DNA of 64,000 nt from Fen731 sp964481885 (lineage in GTDB: Bacteria > Actinomycetota > Humimicrobiia > Humimicrobiales > Humimicrobiaceae): the NCBI GenBank assembly GCA_964481885.1, contig CAYZUS010000010.1:8348-72347 (forward strand), in the 5' to 3' direction. Under the pieces are notes generated by a model. It had not been told where the DNA came from. It ran no database searches and saw only the letters and a program-made list of their open reading frames with translations. The translations under genes and the position numbers were made by a program. Below, piece by piece: positions 1 to 8,364 of the stretch (position 1 is its first letter; each line of letters opens with the position of its first letter).

Positions 1-13
1 TAATTTCCCCCAG

Positions 14-766
14 GTGACTTTTCAGAGCATACAGAGCGGTATTACAAATATAGAAGCCAAAATAGAAACTATAGAAAACAAGCTTGGAATCGACAAGTTT
101 AAAAACGTTCTTGAAGGTATGCTTGATTTAAATGCACCGTCCGGGCAGAGCCTTACTGATAATATCAATATCAATGACTTAAAATATACGTCCCTGGGCT
201 CACAGGCTCTTAGCGGACTCTTTGAGAATACTGAAAATACTGAAATTAATGATATTTTTAACACCGGAACTGAAGATATTTTTGGTGGGAGCACAGTAAA
301 TACAGACAATAATATTCTTGAAAAGGCTTTACTTGGCATACAGGATTTTTCACAAAACCTTGTTTCTGGAGTAAAGGACTCAGAGCTGTTTACAGGTGTT
401 AACCTGATTGTTGACGAATTAAGCGCCAAGTATGGAGTTGATGCCAAACTGATTAAGTCTGTCATAAAGGCAGAATCAAATTACAACCCTGATGCAACAT
501 CTCATGCAGGAGCAATGGGGCTCATGCAACTGATGCCGCAGACGGCTCAGGGCCTGGGTGTGACGGATCCGTATGATATTTTTCAAAACCTTGATGGCGG
601 TACCAGGTTATTAAAAACTTTACTTAACAGTTTTGGAGGCAGCACTGAACTGGCCCTGGCAGCATATAATGCAGGCTCAAAAAGAGTCATTGATGCCGGA
701 GGCGTGCCGCCTATACCTGAAACACAAAATTATGTCAAACAAGTTCTTAGTATGTATGAATCCTGA
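14..766 (+). CDS. flagellar-operon lytic transglycosylase (SLT domain)
   Basis: Predicted soluble lytic murein transglycosylase of 250 aa that would cut peptidoglycan strands to let the flagellar rod or hook through the wall. The N-terminal segment (residues 1-25) is a short coiled helix of the type seen in flagellar-operon transglycosylases of Gram-positive bacteria. The SLT domain spans about residues 136-250, with catalytic Glu154 in the KAESNYNPDA motif, then GLMQLMPQTA and ALAAYNAG, all typical of family GH23. It lies directly upstream of fliK, which supports a flagellar role. The GTG start at 14 is chosen by resemblance to family N-termini. The frame is open to the window edge, so a start further upstream cannot be excluded. 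No signal peptide is visible, so export may go through the flagellar machinery (inference). Confidence 0.82.
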   Translation: MTFQSIQSGITNIEAKIETIENKLGIDKFKNVLEGMLDLNAPSGQSLTDNININDLKYTSLGSQALSGLFENTENTEINDIFNTGTEDIFGGSTVNTDNNILEKALLGIQDFSQNLVSGVKDSELFTGVNLIVDELSAKYGVDAKLIKSVIKAESNYNPDATSHAGAMGLMQLMPQTAQGLGVTDPYDIFQNLDGGTRLLKTLLNSFGGSTELALAAYNAGSKRVIDAGGVPPIPETQNYVKQVLSMYES

Positions 767-811
767 AAAAAACAGGATTCAGATAAAAACCATTAAAAGG
801 AGGTGACAAAA

Positions 812-2617
812 ATGAATATAAATATATTTATGGGTTCGAATGTTAAAAAATCCAGTTTGATGCCTGTTTCAGATCTTCAAATATCAAAATTTGCAAAGGC
901 CGGAGAGCCAGCTTATGACAAGTTCAAAGAGATCATGAGTGATATTAAAAAGCATGAATTGTCTGAAAATAACAACAGCATCAAAGCCACAAGCAGTGGG
1001 CCGAAGGTAAAAGACAGCAGGAATTCTGCAGACACAGATAAGATCGCAGATAAGAACGAGGTTCATGAAAAAGTGAAACTCAAAAACACTGAAAGTAAAA
1101 GCCTTTCTGCAAAGCAATTAAAAAAAATGGATGAGAAGCTCTTCGAATTCGCATCTTTTCTCATTCTGGTAAATTCATCCGGCGAACAAAAACCTGATAA
1201 TCTTACTATTGGGATTAAGGACGGCAAGGTCATTGCTTCTTTGGGAGATGAAGAGATCGTAATAAACTCTGCATTTTTTGACTCACTGGCAGCAAACTTA
1301 ACTGCAAATCTTGAACAGTTAATGAAAGGTATGGCAGCTTATTTTGAAATTGGCAACCCGGCAGAACAGGGTAACTGGAAAGGCAGCATGACTTTAAAAG
1401 ATGCTTTGTCAGAAGCTATTTTCGATGCGCTGAATAAAACTTCAGGGAGCCAGGAAATTCAAGGTGGATCAGCAACTGGAGAAACTGGTGAATCATTGCA
1501 GCAGGTAGCTTCCGGTGAAGAACTGCTTGTTTTACAACCAGAAATCATTACTTTGGCAGAAGAACAGGGGCTGGGAAACTCTCTTCAGGAAATTCAACCA
1601 GAAGTTATCGAACTTGTTGGAGAGGCTTCTGAGTCTCTTGTTAATGCAAGTAACACCATAGTTGATAATTCCCTGACTGATGCTTCCAAAAGCTCAAACG
1701 TAAAAAAAGACGGAAGGATAGTAGCACTCGAGCAGGCTCTGGGAAGGCTCTTAAAACAGCTTGATATACCCGGGGACATGATTGATTCGAAAATCGAAAG
1801 CATCATTGGAAGCCTTGATCAGGACAGTGAAGAACTGGAGCTGGGAAAGAAGAATTTCTTAAACCTCGCAAAAATAATAACTGTTGAACTCTCCCAGCTT
1901 TCAAAAAAATTTACAGTTAACCTTGAAGAGCTGATAGCAAAGCTTGAAACTGGCCAGACTCAGGGAAAGTTTGGATTAAACGGCCATTTGGCTAAATCAC
2001 TCAGGAATTCAGAAGTTTTTGATATTTATGCTGACAAAGTATTAAAGCCTTTTGTTTTCCAGCCCACCGTTGATCCGGCTATAAGCAGCTCAGGAGCAGT
2101 AAGCACAAATCCTGTAACAGGCAATACTGCTGTTAATCTTGCAGATGTCATAATGCAGATAAGTTCGAGGATAATAAGTAAAGACAGCCCTGTTATCAGG
2201 CAGCTGGAAATAATGCTCAAGCCTGAATCTCTTGGAACAATCAGGATAAAAGTTGAAGCAGCAGGAGATGGTGTGAATATAAAAATTCAGACCCAGTATT
2301 CCCACACTGAAGAAATAATCAGCAGTAATCTTGATATGCTGAAAAACAACCTTTCAGAAAAAGGTGTATTGCTTAAGGACCTGTCAGTATTCATGGATTT
2401 AAACACCGGCGCAAGTGGCAAGTCATTCGAAGGATTTTCAGGATTTGGAGATGCTCTTAACCAGAGTAACAGCCCAAAACAGCACCCTGAAGAGGGCCAG
2501 CTTGCAAAGAACAGAAACTTTGAAGATTCTAACAAAGCCGGTGAAGCAGAAAACACTGATATCGATGCTTTAAGCAATGAGGTCAATAATAAATACGGCG
2601 TCGATATTGTAGCCTGA
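812..2617 (+). CDS. fliK: flagellar hook-length control protein FliK
   Basis: A 601-aa ruler protein that would set hook length and switch export specificity through FlhB. The long N-terminal part is low-complexity and rich in Glu, Lys and Ser, as in FliK proteins. The C-terminal Flg_hook domain (about residues 460-530) carries the family signature LKPESLGTIRIKVE followed by a Gln-rich strand. The ATG at 812 is chosen because AAGGAGG lies 8 bases upstream; a GTG at 803 overlaps that Shine-Dalgarno sequence. It sits between the transglycosylase and flgD, the usual FliK position in operons of this type. The N-terminal half is too divergent to align by eye, so the call rests on the C-terminal signature and the position. 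Confidence 0.9.
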   Translation: MNINIFMGSNVKKSSLMPVSDLQISKFAKAGEPAYDKFKEIMSDIKKHELSENNNSIKATSSGPKVKDSRNSADTDKIADKNEVHEKVKLKNTESKSLSAKQLKKMDEKLFEFASFLILVNSSGEQKPDNLTIGIKDGKVIASLGDEEIVINSAFFDSLAANLTANLEQLMKGMAAYFEIGNPAEQGNWKGSMTLKDALSEAIFDALNKTSGSQEIQGGSATGETGESLQQVASGEELLVLQPEIITLAEEQGLGNSLQEIQPEVIELVGEASESLVNASNTIVDNSLTDASKSSNVKKDGRIVALEQALGRLLKQLDIPGDMIDSKIESIIGSLDQDSEELELGKKNFLNLAKIITVELSQLSKKFTVNLEELIAKLETGQTQGKFGLNGHLAKSLRNSEVFDIYADKVLKPFVFQPTVDPAISSSGAVSTNPVTGNTAVNLADVIMQISSRIISKDSPVIRQLEIMLKPESLGTIRIKVEAAGDGVNIKIQTQYSHTEEIISSNLDMLKNNLSEKGVLLKDLSVFMDLNTGASGKSFEGFSGFGDALNQSNSPKQHPEEGQLAKNRNFEDSNKAGEAENTDIDALSNEVNNKYGVDIVA

Positions 2618-2652
2618 TAAAAAATGGACGCTTGACAAGGAGGTGAAATAAA

Positions 2653-3084
2653 ATGCTTATTAATTCAATAAGCCAGATAAAAAATTCAAATACTATATCT
2701 GAAATTGTAACAGAGGGTGACCAGAATATGGGAAAGGATGATTTCCTGAAACTGATGGTTGCGCAGCTTAAGTACCAGAACCCCATGGAACCGTCAAATG
2801 ATTTGGACTTCATTGCACAAACTGCCCAGTTCAGCTCTCTTGAACAGATGACAAACTTAAATGCCAAAGTCATTGAGCTTATTTCTTCAAACAAGCAGCT
2901 ATATGCAAATACCATGATAGGAAGAGAGATAACATGGGCGGACGCTGATGATGTTGTCAAGTCAGGCATAGTTTCAAAGGTCATGCTTAATGATGGGGAA
3001 CCTGTTCTTCTTGTAAATTACGAAGAAGTCAGCCTTGACCAGGTAATCAATGTTACTTATCAGTCACTGAGTACCGGCGGGTAA
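2653..3084 (+). CDS. flgD: flagellar hook-capping protein FlgD (N-terminal-type, short)
   Basis: Hook-cap scaffold protein needed for polymerisation of FlgE at the hook tip. At 143 aa it is a short FlgD: the conserved N-terminal half is present (GKDDFLKLMVAQLKYQNPMEP, residues about 25-45, then FIAQTAQFSSLEQM) and a short beta-rich tail follows, without the FnIII/Tudor-like C-terminal region of enterobacterial FlgD. Short FlgDs are common in Gram-positive-type operons. A strong AAGGAGGTG precedes the ATG. It lies 35 bp after fliK. Its first residues (MLINSISQI) resemble the start inferred for the next gene, which supports the non-standard start codon proposed there. Confidence 0.9.
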   Translation: MLINSISQIKNSNTISEIVTEGDQNMGKDDFLKLMVAQLKYQNPMEPSNDLDFIAQTAQFSSLEQMTNLNAKVIELISSNKQLYANTMIGREITWADADDVVKSGIVSKVMLNDGEPVLLVNYEEVSLDQVINVTYQSLSTGG

Positions 3085-3161
3085 GGTGTTACAAAGCCAA
3101 AGGCATAAAAGCAGTTGGCAAAGCCCGATGCATGTAAAAAGCTGCGTGGGCCGGGAATGAT

Positions 3162-3211
3162 CAGGGAACTTTTAAATTTCCTGGGGAAAAGAAATCAATT
3201 CATATTTCCCC
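3162..3211 (+). promoter_or_regulatory. two adjacent RNA hairpins in the flgD to TIGR02530-gene spacer
   Basis: The 185-bp spacer 3085-3269 holds two stems: CAGGGAA (3162-3168) with TTTCCTG (3177-3183), with one G-U pair, and GGGGAAA (3183-3189) with TTTCCCC (3205-3211), a perfect 7-bp match. The two stems share base 3183. They end about 45 bases before the Shine-Dalgarno sequence of the next gene. There is no T-run, so they are not simple terminators. A role in mRNA processing or translational control is inference. Confidence 0.45.
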
Positions 3212-3269
3212 CGCAGAGAAAGCAATTTATGGTTACAGGTAAAGCAAAGCAAAGAGGAGGTGTATAAAC

Positions 3270-3683
3270 ATTATAAATTCAATAGAGCAATTAAATAATT
3301 TAAATAATATAAGTAAAGGCAGTTTTAACGGAAAAGTAAACTCGGGTTTGGACCAGCCTGAAATAAAACTCACTTCCATGGGCTTTAAGGATATATTTAG
3401 GGGAAAAATCCTGGACAACTCCATGTTCGAGGAAATTAAACTTTCAAAGCATGCGGCTGAAAGGATGAATTCAAGAAATATCAGTTTTTCTGAAAATGAT
3501 ATCAAAGATCTGGGAAATGCAATAAAAAAAGCTGAAGACAAGGGCTCAAAAGAATCGCTGATACTGCTAAATGACATTGCTCTGATTGTAAGTGTCAGAA
3601 ACAGGACAGTAATTACAGCCATGACGCGTGAAAGTCTTAAAGACAATGTCGTAACAAATATCGACAGCACAATAATGATTTAG
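3270..3683 (+). CDS. TIGR02530-type flagellar operon protein, probable ATT start
   Basis: Small protein (137 aa if started at 3270) of the type found between flgD and flgE in many Gram-positive flagellar operons (TIGR02530). Its exact function is not established. The conserved core is FSKHAAERMNSRNISFSENDI, written here as FEEIKLSKHAAERMNSRN followed by ISFSENDIKDL. Start choice: the first standard start in frame is the internal TTG at 3348, which would remove about 26 residues and has no Shine-Dalgarno sequence. A perfect AGGAGG lies at 3255-3260, and 9 bases after it is an in-frame ATT at 3270 giving (M)INSIEQLNNLNN, which parallels the FlgD N-terminus. Initiation at ATT (or the ATA at 3264 or 3273) is therefore proposed. 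It could also reflect an ATG-to-ATT sequencing error. Confidence 0.72.
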   Translation: MINSIEQLNNLNNISKGSFNGKVNSGLDQPEIKLTSMGFKDIFRGKILDNSMFEEIKLSKHAAERMNSRNISFSENDIKDLGNAIKKAEDKGSKESLILLNDIALIVSVRNRTVITAMTRESLKDNVVTNIDSTIMI

Positions 3684-3723
3684 AATAATAACTGTAAGGC
3701 CTGGACCTTTTTAAGGGGGGCCG

Positions 3724-3748
3724 GCAAATACATTTAATGTGTATTTGC
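3724..3748 (+). promoter_or_regulatory. 9-bp hairpin immediately upstream of flgE
   Basis: GCAAATACA (3724-3732) pairs perfectly with TGTATTTGC (3740-3748) around a 7-base loop. It ends 11 bases before the GGAGG Shine-Dalgarno sequence of flgE. A second, GC-rich foldable stretch (GGCC...GGCC) lies just upstream. A role in mRNA stability or in gating flgE translation is inference. Confidence 0.5.
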
Positions 3749-3774
3749 AAAAGATAATTGGAGGTTGGATTAAA

Positions 3775-5010
3775 ATGATGCGATCAATGTTCTCCGGTGT
3801 TTCCGGACTCAGGATTCACCAGACTATGATGGATATCATAGGAAACAATATTGCAAATATAAATACGATTGGTTATAAAACCAATAACCTGACTTTCCAG
3901 AGCATGTTGAACCAGACACTAAAAGGTGGTTCAACCCCTACCGCAAATTCCGGAGGAAGCAATCCGATACAGGTAGGGTTAGGCGCACAAATGGGAAGTG
4001 TAGATACGAATTTTGTACAGGGCAACCTGCAGTCAACAGGCAAGGTGACTGATATGGCTATTCAAGGCGATGGTTTCTTTGTGTTAAAGTCGCCAGCCGG
4101 ATTATATTATACCCGAGCCGGTAATTTCACATTCGATTCTTTGGGAAATCTTGTAAATCCTGCAGATGGAATGATTGTGCAGGGATGGGTGGCCGATAAT
4201 GTTGGTGATATAAACACAAGTGAGTCAGTGGCAAATCTACAGATACCTGTTGACCAGATAGTCGAGCCCACGCCGACAAGTACAGTAACTTATACAGGAA
4301 ATCTTCCTGCAACAACTGCTGCCGGAGAAAGTATAATAACATCAATAGATGTGATTGACTCACAGGGAAACAAGCATACTCTTACTGTTGAATTCGAGAA
4401 AACTGCAACTGCAAACCTTTGGGACTGGTCAGTTACCAGCCCTTCCAGTGCAGCCGGAGCCGGCCATCTTGCGTTTGGTGCTGATGGCATGATTTCCACT
4501 ATTACAGTGGATACTGCAATTACTTACACCCCTGCAGGAGCAACAGCAATGGCAATTACAGCAGATTTTGGAACAGCCGGCTTAAGTGACGGAATAACCC
4601 AGTTTTCTTCAGATGCAACAGTGGCGGCCATAGGCCAGAACGGAAATGTTTCCGGGGGGCTGCAGTCAATGTCGATAGGTGGAAAAGGTGAAATTACCGG
4701 CATATTCTCCAATGGCCAGAACAGATTGCTTGGGCAGATCGCTCTTGCATCATTTAAAAACGCAAGCGGCCTTTTAAAAACCGGCAGCAGCCTTTATTCT
4801 GAATCGAATAACTCCGGTGTCGCAATAATCGGAGAGGCGAATTCAGGGGGCAGGGGCCAGATAGTCCCGGGTACTCTTGAAATGTCCAATGTCGACCTGG
4901 CAAAAGAATTTGCAAACATGATAATAGCCCAGAGAGGGTTTCAGGCAAATTCAAAAATAATCACTGCTTCTGATGAAATGCTGATGGATCTTGTCAGGCT
5001 GAAAGGGTAA
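3775..5010 (+). CDS. flgE: flagellar hook protein FlgE
   Basis: Structural subunit of the flagellar hook, 411 aa. The N-terminal rod/hook signature is present (MFSGVSGLRIHQTMMDIIGNN, residues about 5-25, then NIANINTIGYK), as are the FlgE motifs GDGFF at about residue 95 and TRAGNF. The C-terminal Flg_bbr_C region reads SNVDLAKEFANMIIAQRGFQANSK. The middle is variable and Thr/Ala-rich, as expected for the exposed hook domain. The ATG at 3775 is chosen (GGAGG 10 bases upstream); an upstream GTG at 3739 falls inside the hairpin loop and lacks a Shine-Dalgarno sequence. FlgF and FlgG share these motifs, but the position after flgD and the length favour FlgE. Confidence 0.93.
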   Translation: MMRSMFSGVSGLRIHQTMMDIIGNNIANINTIGYKTNNLTFQSMLNQTLKGGSTPTANSGGSNPIQVGLGAQMGSVDTNFVQGNLQSTGKVTDMAIQGDGFFVLKSPAGLYYTRAGNFTFDSLGNLVNPADGMIVQGWVADNVGDINTSESVANLQIPVDQIVEPTPTSTVTYTGNLPATTAAGESIITSIDVIDSQGNKHTLTVEFEKTATANLWDWSVTSPSSAAGAGHLAFGADGMISTITVDTAITYTPAGATAMAITADFGTAGLSDGITQFSSDATVAAIGQNGNVSGGLQSMSIGGKGEITGIFSNGQNRLLGQIALASFKNASGLLKTGSSLYSESNNSGVAIIGEANSGGRGQIVPGTLEMSNVDLAKEFANMIIAQRGFQANSKIITASDEMLMDLVRLKG

Positions 5011-5176
5011 TAAATAAGCCTGCAGTTATTTAATGATCAGGACTGGCAGTAAATAACAGCAGAGAACGCAAATATTTAATAGACGAACAGACATAGTCTT
5101 TCACGAAGGTATTAAATAATAAAGAAGGCAGTGAAATAGAATTAAAGAGACAGTGAGTAATAATATGAAATGATAT

Positions 5177-5216
5177 TATATGGAGGGGGTTTAAAACATA
5201 AAATCTCCTCCATATA
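5177..5216 (+). promoter_or_regulatory. 10-bp perfect hairpin upstream of flbD containing an SD-like GGAGG
   Basis: TATATGGAGG (5177-5186) is perfectly complementary to CCTCCATATA (5207-5216), with two more weak pairs inside. No T-run follows, and the flbD Shine-Dalgarno sequence (GAGAGGTG) begins about 6 bases later. The left arm contains an SD-like GGAGG that the hairpin would hide. A role in setting flbD expression relative to flgE is inference. Confidence 0.5.
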
Positions 5217-5237
5217 AAAACGAGAGGTGAAGAAGCG

Positions 5238-5531
5238 ATGATTGATTTACACAGAATTGACGGGACAAAGATTCTCGTAAACCTGGATCTCATAGAGCTG
5301 ATTGAGGAAACCCCCGATACGGTTGTCACTTTGACTAATGAACACAAATATGTGGTCAAAGAAAAAATTCCCGAGATAATAGAAAAAATAGTTGATTTCA
5401 AATGCAGTATACATTTCAAAAAACTAATTATTGTAGACGCAGACGAACAGAAAAATACACCGGTAGAGAATAAAAGGAAGTCATTTGAAGAACCAACCGT
5501 AACTATTATCAAGACTTTAAAAGACAAGTAA
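5238..5531 (+). CDS. flbD: FlbD family flagellar protein
   Basis: Small conserved flagellar protein (97 aa) of the FlbD family (PF06289), found after flgE and before motA or fliL in many Gram-positive and spirochaete operons. The family pattern is clear: it begins MIDLHRIDGTKILVNLDLIE, then EETPDTVVTLTN and KYVVKEKIPEIIEKI. The family is typically about 60-70 aa, so roughly 30 extra residues (Lys/Glu-rich) extend the C-terminus here. The molecular role is not well defined; it is probably a cytoplasmic modulator of hook or stator assembly. A GAGAGGTG element precedes the ATG. Confidence 0.88.
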   Translation: MIDLHRIDGTKILVNLDLIELIEETPDTVVTLTNEHKYVVKEKIPEIIEKIVDFKCSIHFKKLIIVDADEQKNTPVENKRKSFEEPTVTIIKTLKDK

Positions 5532-5979
5532 AGAGATCTAAACATTAAAAGATTATTTAAATAAATAAATAAATAATATTTTCAAAAATATTTTAATTAT
5601 TTGTTTATTTTTAATGATTAATTGCCGATAAATTTGTTAATGTTATAAATCTTATTTTATTTTAAATTATCTTTTATATTTTAGGATATTTTTTAGCGTA
5701 ATTTCTTAACTTTTGAATTAATAGGTTACAAATTTGAGTTTAAATATTTTCAGAGCTGGAATGTTTATAAAAATTACTTTTTTAAGTTAATGGAACAAAA
5801 TACCAACGGTCAGGCTGCCGGGATCAGTAACATCCGGACAAAGCATACTGATAGGGTGCCGGGAAAAAACCAGTAAGGACCGTTCAGGATAAACTGCTGA
5901 AACCAGAATATTTTGGCCAATGATCAGCACTAAGATATCCGGGCAAAGGATCACGGATACAAAACAGGAGATTTTACAG
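5532..5979 (+). other. 448-bp flbD-motA intergenic region
   Basis: Very AT-rich, with an (AAAT)n run near 5558-5575 and the sigma-28-like element at 5605-5631. The second half (about 5800-5979) is less AT-rich and contains a degenerate direct repeat: GATCAG followed by ATCCGG.CAAAG at 5822-5845 and again at 5922-5948. A TATCCG/CGGATA hairpin lies just before the motA Shine-Dalgarno sequence. A short in-frame extension of motA to 5920 lacks a ribosome site and is not counted as coding. Confidence 0.5.
5605..5631 (+). promoter_or_regulatory. sigma-28 (FliA/SigD)-type promoter for motAB
   Basis: A perfect GCCGATAA -10 element lies at 5624-5631. The -35 region 5605-5612 (TTATTTTT) matches the consensus TAAAGTTT at 5 of 8 positions with the usual 11-base spacing. 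It would drive motA and the downstream flagellar genes as a late or auxiliary transcript, leaving a leader of about 340 nt. The -10 match is strong and the -35 is weak. Confidence 0.5.
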
Positions 5980-6771
5980 ATGGATATTACCATAATTATT
6001 GGAATACTTGCAGCATTTGGTTCGCTTGTAGCGGGAATTTTCATGGAAAAAGGGAATATAGCTTCATATATCCAGGTTTCAGCTGCTGTAATTGTATTCG
6101 GAGGCACTATTGGCGCCACAATGGTAAGTTTTTCCCTCAAAGACACCACTAATTTAATAAAAGTATTCAAAAAAGTACTTCTTCCTGACAAGATGGACTT
6201 TGCGGCAGAAATAAAAAATATAGTCAGGCTGGGAAATATGGCACGAACGGAAGGACTGCTTGCACTTGAAAAAGAGATAGAAGCAATAAAAAACCCGTTT
6301 TTAAAAAATGGAATAAGGCTGACAGTAGATGGAACTGATTCCACCAAGATTGTTGAAATCCTGGAAACGGAGATTGAGCAAATGGAAGAAAGACATAAAA
6401 AGTATGCGTTATATTTTGCAACATTGGGAGGATTTGCCCCAACACTGGGTATAACCGGTACAGTTATCGGCCTGGTAATTGCACTTGGCAATCTGGAAAA
6501 TCCTGAAGAAATGGCAAAAAATATTGCGGCTGCTTTTATTGCAACTCTCTATGGAATTGCATCGGCAAACCTGCTTTTTCTTCCTATTGGGAACAAACTT
6601 AAAATTAACAGCCAGATGGAAATAAAAATGAAGAACCTGCAGATGAAAGGCATCCTTGCCATACAGAGCGGAGTCAATCCGAGGATAATTGAAGAAGAGC
6701 TGCTATCATTTCTCCCGCCATCAGAGAGAAGCAAAAAGGACCAGCCCGGAAAAGATAAAAAGAAAAAATAG
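5980..6771 (+). CDS. motA: flagellar motor stator protein MotA
   Basis: Proton- or sodium-driven stator subunit of 263 aa. It has four membrane segments: two at the N-terminus (ITIIIGILAAFGSLVAGIFM and ASYIQVSAAVIVFGGTIGAT) and two after the cytoplasmic loop (YFATLGGFAPTLGITGTVIG and FIATLYGIASANLLFLPIG). The loop carries the charged region GNMARTEGLLALEKEIE used to contact FliG. The ATG at 5980 has AGGAG 9 bases upstream and gives the normal family length; a start at 5920 would add 20 non-hydrophobic residues without a Shine-Dalgarno sequence. It is followed at 11 bp by motB. The C-terminal tail is Lys-rich. The coupling ion cannot be decided from sequence by eye. Confidence 0.93.
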   Translation: MDITIIIGILAAFGSLVAGIFMEKGNIASYIQVSAAVIVFGGTIGATMVSFSLKDTTNLIKVFKKVLLPDKMDFAAEIKNIVRLGNMARTEGLLALEKEIEAIKNPFLKNGIRLTVDGTDSTKIVEILETEIEQMEERHKKYALYFATLGGFAPTLGITGTVIGLVIALGNLENPEEMAKNIAAAFIATLYGIASANLLFLPIGNKLKINSQMEIKMKNLQMKGILAIQSGVNPRIIEEELLSFLPPSERSKKDQPGKDKKKK

Positions 6772-6782
6772 AATTTTAAAAT

Positions 6783-7688
6783 ATGTCAAAAAAGAAAAAA
6801 CACGAAGAGCACGAAAATGCAGAAAGATGGCTTCTAACATATGCTGATATGATAACACTGCTAATGGTGTTTTTTATAATGATGTACGCAATGTCCATGC
6901 TTGACATGAAAAAGTTTGACAAAGCAGCGTCAGGGTTTAAACAGGCTTTTGGCGGGGCAGACACTCCGGGGATACTGTCTGGTGGAAAATCAGTTTTCGG
7001 TGGTGGCAACAGTGGAGTTTCAACGGAGGGCGTCCTGGTATTTGAAAACTTTGTCACGCCTGAAAACAAGACAGCCAGTGAGGAAACTGAAACTACAGAT
7101 GCAGCTCAGGAAGCCTCCATGCCAAATGAGGCCGCAGGTGAAGCTGCAGATAATGAGGTTGATCTGAAAACTGTAACTGCCGAAGAAGCGCTGCAAATAC
7201 CCGGAGTAGATAAGGAGCTTGTAACTATTGCTGAAACAATTCTCGATAATGTCAAAGGTACAGGAGATTATGAAAATGTCAATCTTTCACTTGAAAACCG
7301 GGGACTTATTATAAGGATTCAGTCAGAAGGAATTTTGTTTGATTCAGGCAGTGCACATGTTCGCACAGAGATAATGCCTCTTCTTGACATTATTGCAAAG
7401 TCTTTAAAGTTTTATATGGGAATGGTAATTATTGAAGGCCATACTGATAATATACCGATAAGCACTCTGGCATATCCATCAAACTGGGAATTATCTACAG
7501 CAAGGGCCTCTTCAGTATTGAAATACTGGCTCGAAAAAAAACTGGTAGCTGCCGAAAATGTTATGGCAGCGGGTTTTGCGGACACTCAGCCCATGATGAC
7601 AAATAATACAGATGAAGGCAGAGCAAAAAACAGGAGAGTTGAAATACTGGTTTTAAATAAAGAATATTCAGAGCTGCTGTTAAATTAA
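6783..7688 (+). CDS. motB: flagellar motor stator protein MotB
   Basis: Stator partner of MotA, 301 aa, which anchors the motor to peptidoglycan. There is one N-terminal membrane helix (about residues 17-38), with the ion-binding Asp22 in the sequence LLTYADMITLLMVFF, the hallmark of MotB and PomB. An acidic linker spans about residues 80-150. The OmpA-like peptidoglycan-binding domain covers about residues 175-298, with FDSGSA, GHTDNIPI, NWELSTARA and GRAKNRRVEI. No strong Shine-Dalgarno sequence precedes the ATG, so translation may be coupled to motA 11 bp upstream. The linker is longer and more acidic than in enteric MotB. Confidence 0.94.
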   Translation: MSKKKKHEEHENAERWLLTYADMITLLMVFFIMMYAMSMLDMKKFDKAASGFKQAFGGADTPGILSGGKSVFGGGNSGVSTEGVLVFENFVTPENKTASEETETTDAAQEASMPNEAAGEAADNEVDLKTVTAEEALQIPGVDKELVTIAETILDNVKGTGDYENVNLSLENRGLIIRIQSEGILFDSGSAHVRTEIMPLLDIIAKSLKFYMGMVIIEGHTDNIPISTLAYPSNWELSTARASSVLKYWLEKKLVAAENVMAAGFADTQPMMTNNTDEGRAKNRRVEILVLNKEYSELLLN

Positions 7689-7830
7689 AAAATTACTTTT
7701 TTAAAATATTTGATTTGCAGGAAAAAATACAACTTTAAAATAAAACAATTATTACCAGTAAAAGTTAAATAAATCTATTATACAAAATTATATATAAATA
7801 AAAACAAGTAATTTGGATGGAGCCTTTAAG

Positions 7831-8364
7831 ATGGGAACAGTAAGTAAAAAAAAGTTTTTTAACCTGATAATTGTAATAGTGATTGTGGGCATTGTTATGT
7901 TCCTTGCAATTAATTCAAGCTCCTGCTCGTTGTTTAAGAAAAAGACTACAACAGCTGTAACAAATGCAGACGGTTCAGCTGTAACAAATGCAGACGGTTC
8001 AGCTGTAACAACCGCTGAAGCTGCCAAAACTCCTGAGACAAAGGAAGAGGAAAAGAAAGAATTTGGGCCGACATTTGATTTGGGGGAGATCATAGTTAAC
8101 CTTTCAGATGCGGGCCAGGCAAGATATGCAAAAATGTCTGTGGCCTTTGAGCTTGACGCTGAAACAACACTGGAAGAAGCAACCAAGATGGACCCGCTTA
8201 TCAGGGATATTGTTGTTGAGCTATTAAGCGGCGAAACATCTGAAAAGATATTGTCGCTGGACGCAAGAAATGATTTGAAAAAAAGGATAATGGAAAGAAT
8301 AAATGAGCATTTTCCGGAAGGCGAAGTCCTTCAGGTGTTTTTTACAAATGTGCTGGTGCAATAA
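7831..8364 (+). CDS. fliL: flagellar basal-body-associated protein FliL
   Basis: Single-pass membrane protein (177 aa) that surrounds or stabilises the stator. Membrane helix at about residues 9-28 (FFNLIIVIVIVGIVMFLAI), then a periplasmic linker, then the FliL domain from about residue 75 (PTFDLGEIIVNLSD, ARYAKMSVAFELD, LIRDIVVELLSGET, LKKRIMERINEHF). The ATG at 7831 is preceded by GGAG at 8 bases; a TTG at 7813 overlaps this site and is rejected. The linker contains a perfect 24-bp tandem repeat that encodes AVTNADGS twice, so linker length probably varies by slippage. Confidence 0.9.
   Translation: MGTVSKKKFFNLIIVIVIVGIVMFLAINSSSCSLFKKKTTTAVTNADGSAVTNADGSAVTTAEAAKTPETKEEEKKEFGPTFDLGEIIVNLSDAGQARYAKMSVAFELDAETTLEEATKMDPLIRDIVVELLSGETSEKILSLDARNDLKKRIMERINEHFPEGEVLQVFFTNVLVQ
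7954..8011 (+). repeat. 24-bp tandem repeat, 2.4 copies, in the fliL linker
   Basis: Two perfect copies of a 24-bp unit (7954-7977 and 7978-8001) are followed by the first 10 bases of a third (8002-8011). The unit is in frame and encodes eight residues (AVTNADGS), so gain or loss of a copy keeps the fliL reading frame. Confidence 0.95.

Noticed and set aside
3085..3160. Possible c-di-GMP (GEMM) riboswitch between flgD and the next gene, suggested by GCAAAGCC-like pieces
   Set aside because: The order and pairing of the conserved GEMM segments do not match; only the simple hairpins at 3162-3211 are supported.
4192..4199. GCCGATAA sigma-28-like -10 element
   Set aside because: It lies inside the flgE coding sequence with no matching -35 and no downstream gene that needs a promoter there.
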